Origin: Verrucomicrobiota bacterium
GTDB lineage: Bacteria; Verrucomicrobiota; Verrucomicrobiia; JADLBR01
DNA length: 64,000 nt
Assembly (NCBI GenBank): GCA_029560585.1
Contig: JAKQKQ010000005.1
Location: 1-64,000 of the forward strand
Direction of reading: 5' to 3'
In this document: positions 35,054 through 44,288 of the stretch, piece after piece
Layout: each line of letters opens with the position of its first letter
Position numbering within the stretch: the first letter of the stretch is position 1
Made by a program: the position numbers and the translations under genes
The notes under the pieces: generated by a model
What the model was told of the DNA's origin: nothing
The model's input: the letters and a program-made list of their open reading frames with translations, nothing else
Databases searched by the model: none

Positions 35054-35604
35054 TTGAGGGTTCTATCGGTTGGGGTTTTGGCGGGGATCGCCGCGAGGTC
35101 ATCGTGGAAGGGGGCGAGGCGTCGCGCGAGTGTCTCCACCGCGTACCTGTAGCGCGAGGCAACGGTGTTGATCGACTGGCCCGTGATTTTTGCGACCTCG
35201 GCGAAGGTGAGCCCGGCCCACAGGCGCAGCGTGAGCACCTCGCGCTGCTCTTCGGGAAGCCCGTTGAGGGCGGCCTGCACGATATGGGCCGTCTCGCTGT
35301 CCTCGATCTCCGATTTGAAGAACGGGGTGTCCTCGCGACCGGGAACCGTCTCCGCAAAAGACTCTCGGGCGGTCCGGCGCTGGTCCGAGCGGCGGAGGTC
35401 AAGGGCGATGCTTCGGACCGATGCGTAGAGGAGTGGGAGGTTCTTGCGGTCGCCGCCCGGGAACCGGCGCCAGAAACGCACGAATGCCATCTGGACAACG
35501 TCCTCGGCGTCGGCATGGCTTGAAGTCCATTGCCGGGCGTAAAGCAATAGGCGGGGGGCGACCTCGTCAAAAAACGTCTGCCAGTCTGCCGTTTCCGATC
35601 TCAT
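35050..35604 (-). CDS. ECF-type RNA polymerase sigma factor
   Basis: The product of about 184 residues from MRSETADWQTFFDE has region 2 (LLLYARQWTSSHADAEDVVQMAFVRFW) and region 4 with a helix-turn-helix (LPEEQREVLTLRLWAGLTFAEVAKITG, then NTVASRYRYAVETL). These mark an ECF sigma factor that redirects RNA polymerase in response to a signal released by the adjacent anti-sigma factor. A longer in-frame start at 35688 adds 28 residues unlike the family. Its own promoter is likely autoregulated but not identifiable by eye. Confidence 0.9.
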   Translation of the reverse strand: MRSETADWQTFFDEVAPRLLLYARQWTSSHADAEDVVQMAFVRFWRRFPGGDRKNLPLLYASVRSIALDLRRSDQRRTARESFAETVPGREDTPFFKSEIEDSETAHIVQAALNGLPEEQREVLTLRLWAGLTFAEVAKITGQSINTVASRYRYAVETLARRLAPFHDDLAAIPAKTPTDRTLK

Positions 35605-35951
35605 GCGGTCCCGGGCGCCCGGCGAAGGACCGGGCTGCCCTCGCGCTAATATAACGTCACCCGACCAGATTTTTGTGTGCGCCGGCAAAAGAATTTGCCG
35701 GGAGGGTCCGCGGCCTCGCGGGGCCAGGTCGGTCGGGGTATCGCGCGCGCCAGGGCTTTTGGTTATTTAACGGCAACCTGTTGGAGTTCAGCCTCTAGGC
35801 TGAATCGGGCACGAAACAGGCTAAAGCCTGGACTCCAACGGCTTCGGTCGAGCGAACCAAGAGCCCTGTCGCGCGTGCCGGATGACCCCGTAATATCGTT
35901 GCGGCGGCCCAACTGTGGGCTTAACTGCTAAAGACCATTTAATCGGATGTT
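35605..35951. other. Divergent intergenic region between sigma gene and LolC-like gene
   Basis: No gene is supported. It contains the hairpin repeat at 35780-35839 and must hold the promoters of the sigma operon (leftward) and the LolC-like operon (rightward). Confidence 0.5.
35780..35839. repeat. Palindromic repeat GTTGGAGTTCAGCC...GACTCCAAC
   Basis: The two halves are each small hairpins (TTCAGCCTCTAGGCTGAA and AGGCTAAAGCCT), and the outer ends GTTGGAGT/ACTCCAAC are complementary. It resembles REP/BIME-type intergenic elements. Confidence 0.75.
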
Positions 35952-37202
35952 GTGAAATTGCCATTTGAGCTATTTCTCGCGCTGCGGTACCTGAAGCCAA
36001 AGCGCGAGTTTGTTTGGGTGATCACCCTGCTGTCCTTGCTGGGGGTGGTGCTTGGCGTTGGGGTGCTGGTGGTGGTGATCTCGGTGTTCCGTGGCTTCGA
36101 GCGTGACATCCGGGAGAAGGTGATTGGATTCACGGCGCACGTGACGGTGTTGAACTACGGGATTCTGAGCCATCCCGAAGAACTGTATCCGAAGATCGAG
36201 GCCCTTCCCGGTGTTCAGGCGGTGAGCCCCTTCGTGGGCGGGCCGGTGCTGGTGGAATTTCACCAGCGGATCTCGACACCATTCGTGCGGGGCGTCGATC
36301 CGGAGCTCGAGAATAAGGCGATGGGACTGGCCCGGTATGTTGTGGAGGGAGAGTTCTTGCTCGAGGGCGAGGCGGTGCTTGTGGGACGGGCTTTCGCGGA
36401 CCGCAACGGGATAGCGGTGGGCGACAAGCTGATGATCTTTTCGCCGCGGCATTTCGAGGAGATGCGCAAGGGGGCGGAGCGCGGCGAGAAGGTCGCCTTC
36501 TTGCCCACCGAATTGCTGGTGACCGGGATCTTCAATACGGGCTATGGGGTGTACGATGAGAATTTCATCCTGACCTCCCTCGAGATGGCGCAATACATGT
36601 ACAACATCGATGAGGGGGTGCACGGCATTGCGGTGAGGCTGTCCGACCCGATGCGCGCGGAGGCCACGAGGGACGCGATCAACGCATTTCTCAAGCGACC
36701 GGCGCGGGCGCAGACGTGGATGGACCTGAACCGGCAGCTCTTCGGCGCGATCGCCACCGAGCGCAACGTCATGTTTTTCCTGCTGGTATTCATTATCGTC
36801 GTCGCGGGGTTTGGGCTCACGAGCACCCTGATCACGCTGACCGTGCAGAAGTCGCGGGAGATCGGTTTGGCAAAGGCGCTGGGGGCGACCGAGGGACAGG
36901 TGATCCGGGTGTTCGTGCTCTACGGGCTGGTGGTCGGCGTGGTGGGCACGGTACTGGGGCTCGCGGGCGGCCTGCTGCTCACCGAGTTTCGCAACCAGGC
37001 CGCGAGCATCCTCGCCAAGGTATTGGGCGTCGAGATCTTTCCCTACGAGATATATCATTTCGCCGAGATCCCGGCGGAGGTCCACTGGGGGACCGTGATG
37101 GTCATCTCGGTGTCCGCGATCGCCATCTGCAGCCTGGCCGCGTTCTTGCCGGCGTGGCGCGCCGCGTGGCTGGAGCCGGCACGGGCGCTGAGGTACGAAT
37201 GA
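35952..37202 (+). CDS. LolC/LolE-type lipoprotein-releasing permease (FtsX fold)
   Basis: The 416-residue product has one N-terminal membrane helix (WVITLLSLLGVVLGVGVLVVVISVF), a periplasmic domain of about 220 residues, and three C-terminal helices (residues about 275-400). Markers are RYLKPKREFVWVITL at the start, FGLTSTLITLTVQKSREIGLAKALGA and a PAWRAAWLEPARALRYE terminus. The partner ATPase overlaps it. With it, it extracts lipoproteins from the inner membrane for transport to the outer membrane. GTG start (35952). Confidence 0.9.
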   Translation: MKLPFELFLALRYLKPKREFVWVITLLSLLGVVLGVGVLVVVISVFRGFERDIREKVIGFTAHVTVLNYGILSHPEELYPKIEALPGVQAVSPFVGGPVLVEFHQRISTPFVRGVDPELENKAMGLARYVVEGEFLLEGEAVLVGRAFADRNGIAVGDKLMIFSPRHFEEMRKGAERGEKVAFLPTELLVTGIFNTGYGVYDENFILTSLEMAQYMYNIDEGVHGIAVRLSDPMRAEATRDAINAFLKRPARAQTWMDLNRQLFGAIATERNVMFFLLVFIIVVAGFGLTSTLITLTVQKSREIGLAKALGATEGQVIRVFVLYGLVVGVVGTVLGLAGGLLLTEFRNQAASILAKVLGVEIFPYEIYHFAEIPAEVHWGTVMVISVSAIAICSLAAFLPAWRAAWLEPARALRYE

Positions 37203-37891
37203 GCGCGACGGAGGGACGTGCGGGCATCGGCTCGCTGGAGGTCGACGGCGTGGCACGTGTCTTCCGCACGGGGGCGCGCGAGGTGCGGGTCCTGCGGGGC
37301 GTGACACACCGTTTTGATGTTGGAAAACTGACGACGATCCAGGGGGCCTCGGGATCTGGAAAGAGCACGCTGCTGCACATCATCGGGGGGTTGGACAAGC
37401 CGGATGCTGGCTCGGTGCGCGTCGATGGCCGCGACCTGTACTCCTCGGGGCGCGACGGGCTCGCGCGGTATCGGAATCGTCGCGTCGGCATGGTCTTCCA
37501 GGCCTACCACCTGATGCCCGATCTCACGGCGCTGGAAAACGTGGCGCTTCCAAGCCTGATCGGCGGCCGTGCGGCGATGGACAGGGCCCGCGAATTGATC
37601 GAGGCCGTCGGGCTCGGCGACCGGACCACGCACCTCCCCGGCGAACTCTCCGGGGGCGAACAGCAGCGCGTCGCGATCGCGCGGGCCCTCGTGAACGGCC
37701 CGGACCTCCTGCTGGCGGACGAGCCGACGGGCAACCTCGACTCCTCGTCGGGCAAAGCCGTTTTGGAATTGATGCTTGATTTGCTCTCGGGGCGAGGATT
37801 GACTGCGGTGCTCGTGACGCACGACGCGGGTGTCGCGTCGCTGGGCCATCGCAGGCTCAAGCTCGCGGACGGGCGCCTGAATGAGGAGTGA
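37199..37891 (+). CDS. lolD: LolD-type ABC transporter ATPase
   Basis: The 230-residue product has Walker A GASGSGKST (about residues 50-58), Q-loop MVFQAYHLMPDLTALENV, signature LSGGEQQRVAIARAL, Walker B LLLADEPTGNLD and the H-loop (VTHD). This is the MacB/LolD subfamily. Its ATG overlaps the permease stop (ATGA), so the two are co-translated. Lol function is the simplest reading. Confidence 0.93.
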   Translation: MSATEGRAGIGSLEVDGVARVFRTGAREVRVLRGVTHRFDVGKLTTIQGASGSGKSTLLHIIGGLDKPDAGSVRVDGRDLYSSGRDGLARYRNRRVGMVFQAYHLMPDLTALENVALPSLIGGRAAMDRARELIEAVGLGDRTTHLPGELSGGEQQRVAIARALVNGPDLLLADEPTGNLDSSSGKAVLELMLDLLSGRGLTAVLVTHDAGVASLGHRRLKLADGRLNEE

Positions 37892-37896
37892 TCGCG

Positions 37897-38766
37897 ATGA
37901 AGATTTACATAGACGGCCAGTACTTCGAGGAGGCGGACGCGAAGATCTCGGTCTTCGACCACGGCCTGCTTTATGGCGACGGGGTGTTCGAGGGCATCCG
38001 CGCCTACAACCACCGCATCTTCAAACTCGATGAGCACCTGGAGCGACTCTACGACTCGGCCAAGGCGCTCATGCTCAAGGTGCCGCTCGATCTCGCGGAC
38101 ATGCGCGCCGCGACCATCGATGCCTGCCGCCGCAACAACATCAAGGACGGCTACATCCGCCTACTGGTCACCCGTGGCAAGGGGTCGCTCGGCCTCAGCC
38201 CGGACAGTTGCCCTCGGGCGACGGTGATCATCATCGCGGCGGAGATCGAACTCTATCCGCGCGAATTCTACACCAAGGGATTGCGCGTGGCGACGGCCCC
38301 GACGCGGAGGACGGCGCCGGCGGCGCTGAGCCCGTCGGTGAAGTCGCTGAATTACCTCAACAACATCATGGGCAAGATCGAGGGCAAGCTCTGCGGCGCG
38401 CAGGAGGTTGTCATGCTCAACGAGCAGGGCTATGTGGCCGAGGGCTCCGGCGATAACATCTTCGTCCTGAAGAAGGGTAAACTGTACACGCCGCCGATCT
38501 TCGTGGGCGCGCTGGGGGGGATCACCCGCGCGGTGGTCATCGGGCTTGCGGCCGAGGCCGGATTGCCCCTCATCGAGACACACCTGACGCGCTACGATCT
38601 ATTCGTGGCGGACGAGGTGTTCTTGACCGGCACGGGTGCCGAGGTGATACCCGTCGTGGAGATCGACGGACGACCGATCGGCAATGGCTCGCCCGGCGCG
38701 GTGACGCGCGGCATGATGGACGCCTACCACAAATTGACCCGCGCGGAAGGCGCACCTATATTGTAG
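37897..38766 (+). CDS. ilvE: Branched-chain amino acid aminotransferase (class IV PLP enzyme)
   Basis: The 289-residue product follows the fold-type IV plan: FDHGLLYGDGVFEGIRAYNHRIFKLDEHLERL at the N-terminus, GYIRLLVTRGKGSLGL, the PLP lysine in VKSLNYLNNIMGK (Lys149), EGSGDNIFVLKKGKL, and GITRAVVIGLAAEAGL. IlvE transfers amino groups between Leu/Ile/Val and 2-oxoglutarate; D-amino acid aminotransferase is a related alternative. The AGGAG overlapping the LolD stop supports ATG 37897 over a GTG at 37888. Confidence 0.88.
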   Translation: MKIYIDGQYFEEADAKISVFDHGLLYGDGVFEGIRAYNHRIFKLDEHLERLYDSAKALMLKVPLDLADMRAATIDACRRNNIKDGYIRLLVTRGKGSLGLSPDSCPRATVIIIAAEIELYPREFYTKGLRVATAPTRRTAPAALSPSVKSLNYLNNIMGKIEGKLCGAQEVVMLNEQGYVAEGSGDNIFVLKKGKLYTPPIFVGALGGITRAVVIGLAAEAGLPLIETHLTRYDLFVADEVFLTGTGAEVIPVVEIDGRPIGNGSPGAVTRGMMDAYHKLTRAEGAPIL

Positions 38767-38772
38767 CCGGAT

Positions 38773-39276
38773 ATGGCGAACCGCCCACCAGGTTGCGAGA
38801 ACTGCAAAGAGCCTGCGACGATTCATCTGACGCAGATCATCAACGGCGTCGTGCACAAGATCGACCTGTGCGCCAAGTGCCCCAACGCGAAGAACATCGA
38901 TGACCCTACCGGTTTTTCGCTGGCCGATCAGTTGTTGGGCCTGGGCGCCGCAGAGGAGATGAAAGCCAACGGCGATGAGCTGGCCTGCCCGAAGTGCGGG
39001 TTCACGCAGAACGATTTCAAGAAATCCGGACGGCTTGGATGTCCCGTGTGCTACGAGACATTCCGGCAGGGGCTTGAGCCGCTGCTGCGCAACATGCACC
39101 GCGGCACCAGCCACAAGGGCAAGATCCCGGCGCGTCATCAGGATGTGAAAGAGCTGCGCAATCGCCTCGATTCGCTGGAGTCGGAACTCAAGAAGGCGAT
39201 CAACAGGGAGGACTACGAGGGCGCGGCCTCGCTCCGCGATCGGATCCGCGAGCTGGAGATCAAGCTCTCCGGGTGA
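38773..39276 (+). CDS. McsA-like zinc-finger/UVR-motif protein
   Basis: The 167-residue product has two pairs of cysteine motifs (CENCKEPA with CAKCPN, and CPKCGF with CPVCYE) and a C-terminal UVR motif (INREDYEGAASLRDRIRELEIKL). This is the McsA architecture. In Firmicutes McsA activates the arginine kinase McsB and the CtsR stress regulon. Neither mcsB nor ctsR is nearby in this window, so the role is uncertain. It follows ilvE after six bases. Confidence 0.85.
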   Translation: MANRPPGCENCKEPATIHLTQIINGVVHKIDLCAKCPNAKNIDDPTGFSLADQLLGLGAAEEMKANGDELACPKCGFTQNDFKKSGRLGCPVCYETFRQGLEPLLRNMHRGTSHKGKIPARHQDVKELRNRLDSLESELKKAINREDYEGAASLRDRIRELEIKLSG

Positions 39277-39432
39277 TGGTGGTCCAGGTGGGGCGGCGCG
39301 CTCGCGCGCGACGCGCGGCGGCCGCCAGCAGGTTTTCACTTTCGAAGCATGGCGTTGGGATTCGTGTCCGTTTTGGCGGGCACCCTGGGGGATGAGAATC
39401 ACGTCTGGGGGGGCGGTGCCGTCGGCCATGCC

Positions 39433-40890
39433 TCAGTCGCGCTTCATCCAATCGGGGCCGACGTCTTTCGGCGCGAGGGGCCGGTGGAGGGCAGGTGCGT
39501 CGGAGGTTTGATCGCAGCCGACATCGCGAGGGCCATTGCGGCGCTGTCCGTCGATGTCATCGGTCACCCAGGGGGCATCGGTGGTGGCGGCGGCGCGCGC
39601 CGGGCCATCGGCGGCGGGCCGAGAGACGCCGTCCGCGGGACCGCGCATGGGCAGGTCGGCATGGCGCACGCCGTCGGGGAGCCGGGTACCCTCGGGTGCG
39701 ACCGCGACGAGATTTCCCGCCCAGCGGATCTGACTCCGCGGATCCATCAGGGCGATCGGCGGACGGCCCTGCCGGCAGACAATGAGATTATTGGCGATCT
39801 CGCAATCGACTGGCGCGAGCAGGTTGGAGGAGTCGCCGTTGGCGACGCCGATGGCGAGCGGCGACTTGGAATCGATGATCGTGTTAAACGCGACCGCGGC
39901 GCGCTTGACCTGGAAATAGCCGTGCAGCGGTGAATCGGGGAGACCCATTTGGAACGAGATCGCGGAGCGCGCGCCGTCGCCCTCGAGGCCGACGAGATAG
40001 TTGTTGGATATGCGGTGGTCCTCCCCGATGATGCGGATACCGCCGGATTCCCTCTTGCCGTTGCCGAAGAACCAGTTGCCCTCGACCGAGCATCGGTTTC
40101 CGTGGCGGAGCGTGAGGGTGCCGGTGCAGGCGACGAAGGTGTTGTGACGGTACGTGTTGCCACAGGACTTGTTCGAGATCACCTCGATTTCCCCGTCGCA
40201 GCCGTCGAAGTAATTCTCTTCGACGAGCGTGGCGGATTCGGACATTGAGACCTCGCTGGTGCCGACGCGGATGGTTTCGCCGCCATTGCGCCCCAATGGG
40301 GGCCGTGGGCCAAAGTGATTGTGGTCGATGCGGTGCCCGTTGGGCAGGTCACCGACCCAGACGACAAGCGTTGTGCCGAGGTCCTTTTTGCCGGTGAAGT
40401 AGCAGTGGTCGACGCGGTTGGACAGGCCGTAGAGCGAGACCCATTTGGAACCCTTGGCCGCGGCATCGTCCGTGGGGGGACTGTAGTCTGCGATCGCGCA
40501 TCCTGTGAGGCGACAGTTTGAGGCCATGGCCTTGGAGTCCGCGCGGAATTCGATGGCGCTATCGTTGGGCCAGCCATCCCGGAAAAGCAGGCCGCTAACG
40601 ACAAGGTGTTCGCCCGCGATGCGCAGGCGGGATCGGCCCGAGAGAATGGTTTTGCCAGGTGTTTGCGCCCGCAGCGTGATCGGCATGCCGGCCTCGGCGC
40701 GGCCTCGGAATACGATGTCGGCATCGCGCCAGACACCCTCGGCCATGACAAGGGCATCGCCGGGTTTTGCTCGGTCGCAGGCCCGCGCGATGTCGGCTGG
40801 GGTGGCGACAGGGATTTCGGTGGCTCCCGCGCACAGCGATGTGATCGCGAGCGCGAAAAGAGGGGCACAGGTTCGCGGTGCAGCGGTCAT
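39433..40890 (-). CDS. Polysaccharide lyase family 6 (chondroitinase B/alginate lyase-like)
   Basis: The 485-residue secreted product has a signal peptide (about residues 1-23). The PL6 beginning is recognisable: RAKPGDALVMAEGVWRDADIVFRGRAEAGMPITLRAQ and KTILSGRSRLRIAGEHLVVSGLLFRDG. A right-handed beta-helix follows, with many N-x-F/Y steps such as RHNTFVACTG, EGNWFFGN and ISNNYLVG. PL6 enzymes cleave alginate or dermatan/chondroitin sulfate by beta-elimination using Lys/Arg and Ca2+. Together with the sulfatases it points to breakdown of sulfated or uronic polysaccharides. GAGG just upstream supports the start. Confidence 0.85.
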   Translation of the reverse strand: MTAAPRTCAPLFALAITSLCAGATEIPVATPADIARACDRAKPGDALVMAEGVWRDADIVFRGRAEAGMPITLRAQTPGKTILSGRSRLRIAGEHLVVSGLLFRDGWPNDSAIEFRADSKAMASNCRLTGCAIADYSPPTDDAAAKGSKWVSLYGLSNRVDHCYFTGKKDLGTTLVVWVGDLPNGHRIDHNHFGPRPPLGRNGGETIRVGTSEVSMSESATLVEENYFDGCDGEIEVISNKSCGNTYRHNTFVACTGTLTLRHGNRCSVEGNWFFGNGKRESGGIRIIGEDHRISNNYLVGLEGDGARSAISFQMGLPDSPLHGYFQVKRAAVAFNTIIDSKSPLAIGVANGDSSNLLAPVDCEIANNLIVCRQGRPPIALMDPRSQIRWAGNLVAVAPEGTRLPDGVRHADLPMRGPADGVSRPAADGPARAAATTDAPWVTDDIDGQRRNGPRDVGCDQTSDAPALHRPLAPKDVGPDWMKRD

Positions 40891-41116
40891 CGAAGCCTCG
40901 TATCAGGGGGCTGGTCGAGCAATCGCGTGATGATAACTCAGCGGGGCCGGGGCACCAGACCTGTTCTTGGAGCGGGGAATCCCCCTGATTCTCGCATGAA
41001 ATAGTCCTATCGGAACGCGGCGGATCGACAGGCCATCCTTGACGAGCTTTCGGCGGCGGTGAAACATAAAACATCCGGGCAGCATTGGCCCGCGAAACCG
41101 AGGAAGGATGGGCATT

Positions 41117-42019
41117 ATGGGTCGGATGAATCGCAGGGAATTTCTAAACCTGACCGTCGCGGCAGCCGCCGCTGCGTCGGTCGCCGGGTCGCGCGCTGGT
41201 GCCGCAGAAGGCGCCCGGCGGCCCCTGAGGAAGGCCGTCAATCTCGGCATGGTGAAGGCAGAAGCATCCACGCTCGACAAGTTCAAGATGCTGAAGGAGC
41301 TCGGCTTTGACGGCGTCGAGCTTAACCGCCCCGGCGGACCGGCCGTTGACGAGATTCTCAAGGCGCGCGATGCCACGGGGCTGGCGATCGCCGGGATCAT
41401 GAATGCCGGCCATTGGAAGATGCCGCTCTCCGACCCGGATCCTGCGGTGCGCGCACAGGGGCTCGAGGGTTTGATCGCCGCCTTGCGCGACGCGAAGGCA
41501 TTCGGGGCGCCGAGCGTCCTGCTGGTGCCGGCTGTGGTCAAGAAGGACGTGAGTTATGCGGATGCGTGGACGCGCTCGCAGGCCGAGATCCGCAAGGCCA
41601 TCCCGCTGGCCGATGAGCTGGGCGTGAAGATCGTCATCGAGAATGTCTGGAACCAATTCCTGCTGAGTCCGCTCGAGGCGGCGCGCTATGTCGATGAATT
41701 CCAGAGCAAATCGGTCGGCTGGCATTTTGACGTGGGCAATGTCGTCTTGTACGGCTGGCCGGAGCAATGGATTCGCATCCTTGGCCCGCGGATTTTGAAC
41801 GTCCACGTCAAGGAATTCAGCCGCGCCAAATGTGAAAAGGAGGGCCCGCGGAAGGGCTTTCAGGTCGAGCTGCTGGAGGGAGACTGCAATTGGCCGGCGG
41901 TTATGAAGGCGATCGATGAGATCGGCTATCGCGGCTGGATCATCGCCGAGGTGCCAGGCGGTGACGCCGAGAGGCTGAAATTCCTCGCCGAGCGGATGGA
42001 GCGTATTCTCGCGAGCTGA
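41117..42019 (+). CDS. Tat-exported sugar epimerase/isomerase-like TIM-barrel protein
   Basis: The product of about 300 residues has a twin-arginine signal (MNRREFLNLTVAAAAAAS). The xylose isomerase-like TIM barrel follows: KMLKELGFDGVELNRPGG, VKIVIENVWNQFLLSP (Glu ligand), VGWHFDVGNVVLYG (Asp/His), LNVHVKEFSRAKCEKEG and GWIIAEVPGGD. It resembles L-ribulose-5-phosphate 3-epimerase or related enzymes, but export makes that pathway unlikely. Of three clustered ATGs (41108, 41117, 41126), spacing from AGGAAGG favours 41117. Confidence 0.87.
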   Translation: MGRMNRREFLNLTVAAAAAASVAGSRAGAAEGARRPLRKAVNLGMVKAEASTLDKFKMLKELGFDGVELNRPGGPAVDEILKARDATGLAIAGIMNAGHWKMPLSDPDPAVRAQGLEGLIAALRDAKAFGAPSVLLVPAVVKKDVSYADAWTRSQAEIRKAIPLADELGVKIVIENVWNQFLLSPLEAARYVDEFQSKSVGWHFDVGNVVLYGWPEQWIRILGPRILNVHVKEFSRAKCEKEGPRKGFQVELLEGDCNWPAVMKAIDEIGYRGWIIAEVPGGDAERLKFLAERMERILAS

Positions 42020-42098
42020 AGCGGGACGGCGACGAATCCGGAAGGGCCCTGTGGGCCAGCGCCGCCGTGGTCGATCGGCTGGTCCACGGGCACGATCA

Positions 42099-42629
42099 CT
42101 AGACCGCGACGTAGCTGGCCTTGTCCCCCCACTGTGCTTGGGGGAACTCGCGGGAGGTATCCACGATCACGCGACCTTTGTCGTTGACCGAGATGGCGTA
42201 GCGGGCCAGCGCCCGGCGCGCGGGGCCCCCCGTGGGGATACCCTCGGGGTCGAAGTTCGAGTCATGGCCAGAGCAGATGATGCGACCGGGATTCTGCGGG
42301 TCCAAGAGGAGATAGTTTCCCTTGTGGGGGCAGATGGCGGTTGACGCGTAGAGCTTTCCAGTGTTGCGGATGATGAAGATGTCGTACCGGATGAATTTCT
42401 CCGATATCTCGTCCTTTGGGTAATCCTTGACCGTGCCGACATCGATGGGGCGGTCCGTGCCGGCATGGGCGCGGTTCGTTCCCGCCGCCGAGCAGAGAAG
42501 GCAGCCCGATGTGATGGCGAAGAACGTCCGCCGGCCAAAACACGCCTCGGTTCCGCCGCCGTTTTCCCTGTCGCCCGCTTCGGCAGAGGGATCGTTCGGC
42601 TGGCAATCCTGACTTGGGCGGGTGCTCAT
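42099..42629 (-). CDS. Exported Rieske [2Fe-2S] protein
   Basis: The product of 176 residues from MSTRPSQDCQ has a Tat-like signal (FGRRTFFAITSGCLLCSAAG). The Rieske domain carries CPHKGNYLLLDPQNPG and CSGHDSNFDPEG, with the C-x-H and C-x2-H ligands about 17 residues apart. A small single-domain Rieske protein suggests an electron carrier in the periplasm. Partners are not adjacent. An alternative start (42659) adds ten residues. Confidence 0.8.
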   Translation of the reverse strand: MSTRPSQDCQPNDPSAEAGDRENGGGTEACFGRRTFFAITSGCLLCSAAGTNRAHAGTDRPIDVGTVKDYPKDEISEKFIRYDIFIIRNTGKLYASTAICPHKGNYLLLDPQNPGRIICSGHDSNFDPEGIPTGGPARRALARYAISVNDKGRVIVDTSREFPQAQWGDKASYVAV

Positions 42630-43046
42630 GGTGACGGGAGAATGTGGGACAATGGCCATCGGCGAGAAGGAAAAATTTGGGACATGTCGTGTAGCCTGCA
42701 TATTCCGCGTGAACGCGGTACTACAAACGCGGGAGCCCGAATCATTCGCGAGCGCTCGTCGTACCGCCTTCAGGCGGAATCGAGAGCCGTCGGGCTGGAT
42801 TCTTGACCTAGATTCCATGCCCCGGACGCCCGCCAGTCGGCGGGCATTCGGGGCACCACCGGGCAAGAGCGTGGAACGTAGGAGCGCGCTTGCGCGCGAC
42901 TCGAATCGCCCGAAAGCAGGCTCCTACGATTCGGTGCCTGAATTTTCGATTCTAGCGGATACCTGCGACGCCCCTATTTATCAATCACTTATATCTATGA
43001 TGGACGACCTTGACACGGGTGGAGTTTCTGATTATGTTCTGAGTAA
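42630..43046. other. Gene-free stretch at the left side of the accessory region
   Basis: No gene is supported. It holds the palindromic repeat at 42878-42945 and GC-poorer sequence from about 42950. No tRNA or obvious attachment-site duplication was found here. The left boundary of the integrated element probably lies between 42950 and 43046. Confidence 0.5.
42878..42945. repeat. GTAGGAGCGCGC-type palindromic repeat near the left element border
   Basis: The sequence GTAGGAGCGCGCTTGCGCGC...AGGCTCCTACGATTCGGTG is closely related to 26279-26350 and to the outer arms at 442-724. It is the last backbone-type repeat before the integrase gene. Confidence 0.75.
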
Positions 43047-44288
43047 ATGGCAAGCCTCACGCAGGATTCCGAGAAGCGCAGCCCCTACTGGATCTGCTGC
43101 TACGTCACCTCGACGGGCCGTCGGCTCAAGAGGACGACCAAGGTTAGCATCCGGCCCGAGAAGGGCGAGCTGAGGGAGGACGGCAAACCGGCGACGCCGG
43201 CGGACAAGCGGCGGCAGGCGATGGAGGTCTGCCTGGCGATCGAGCGGGCCGAGAACATGGCCAGGCAGGGCACGCTGACCGAGCAGGCGGTGCGGCGCAT
43301 CCTGAGCGAGACGCTGGAGCGCACCACCGGCCACGGGCTGCGGACGGTCTCCTGCGAGAGGTGGCTGCGGGACTGGCTGGAGGAGAAGCGCCGGGTGCGG
43401 AGCGCGGGCACCGTGGAGCGCTACGGCTACGTGATCGAGGGGTTCCTGGCGGGCCTGGGCAAGCGGGCCTCCCTGCCGCTGGAGGCGATCACCGCCAGGG
43501 ACGTGCTCGACTACCGCGACGGGCTGCTGAGGTCGGGGCGGTCGCGGGGCACCGCGAAGCTCAACATCGTCAACCTGAGCGTGGCGTTCAACGCCGCCAG
43601 GCGGCGGCAGCTGATCCCCTTCAACCCCTGCGAGGCGGTGGAGCACCTGCGCGCCGAGCCGGCCAGGCGCAAGGACTTCAGCCCGGAACAGGTGGCGGCG
43701 CTGGTGTCCGCCGCCGACGGGGACTGGCGCGGGGCGATCCTCTGCGGCTTTTACACCGGGGCGCGGCTGGGGGACATCGTGGCGCTGAGGTGGGAGAACA
43801 TCGACCTGGAGAAGCGCGCGGTCCGGTTCGTGCCGGAGAAGACCGCCGCGAGCGGCAGGGCGGTGGTCGTGCCCCTGCACCCCGACCTCGAGGCCGAGCT
43901 CCTGAAGGCCCCCGGCGTCGGAAAGGCCCCGGTGTTCCCCGGCCTGCACGGCCGCAAGACATCGGGGCTCGGGGGCGAGTTCGCGGCGATCATGGGGCGG
44001 GCCGGCATCCGGCGGGGATTCTCCCGCCACGGCGAGGGGGGACGGCGGGTGTACGAGCTCTCCTTCCATTCGCTGCGGCATGCATTCGTCACGGCGCTGG
44101 CCAACGCGGGCGTCTCGCCCGACATGCGCCAGGCGCTGGCCGGGCACTCCACCGCGGCGATGAGCGAGAATTACACCCACCGCGGGCTCGACCCGCTCCG
44201 GGCCGCGATCGCGCTGCTGCCGCCCCTGGTGGGGACGGAAATCGGATTGCCGGGGGCGGCTGCGGCGGGCGAAGATTCGCGGGCATGA
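43047..44288 (+). CDS. Tyrosine recombinase/integrase
   Basis: The 413-residue product has an N-terminal arm-binding-type region, a SAM-like core-binding domain (about 105-190) and the catalytic domain. The tetrad and nucleophile are visible: Arg240 (TGARLGDIVALRW), His341 and Arg344 (HSLRH), His367 (GHSTAAMSENYTH) and Tyr376. It therefore looks active. It marks the left part of an integrative element or satellite. The following gene overlaps its stop by four bases. Confidence 0.93.
   Translation: MASLTQDSEKRSPYWICCYVTSTGRRLKRTTKVSIRPEKGELREDGKPATPADKRRQAMEVCLAIERAENMARQGTLTEQAVRRILSETLERTTGHGLRTVSCERWLRDWLEEKRRVRSAGTVERYGYVIEGFLAGLGKRASLPLEAITARDVLDYRDGLLRSGRSRGTAKLNIVNLSVAFNAARRRQLIPFNPCEAVEHLRAEPARRKDFSPEQVAALVSAADGDWRGAILCGFYTGARLGDIVALRWENIDLEKRAVRFVPEKTAASGRAVVVPLHPDLEAELLKAPGVGKAPVFPGLHGRKTSGLGGEFAAIMGRAGIRRGFSRHGEGGRRVYELSFHSLRHAFVTALANAGVSPDMRQALAGHSTAAMSENYTHRGLDPLRAAIALLPPLVGTEIGLPGAAAAGEDSRA

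Noticed and set aside
42950-43046. tRNA gene as integration site of the element
   Set aside because: I could not find a cloverleaf or T-arm sequence next to the integrase gene.
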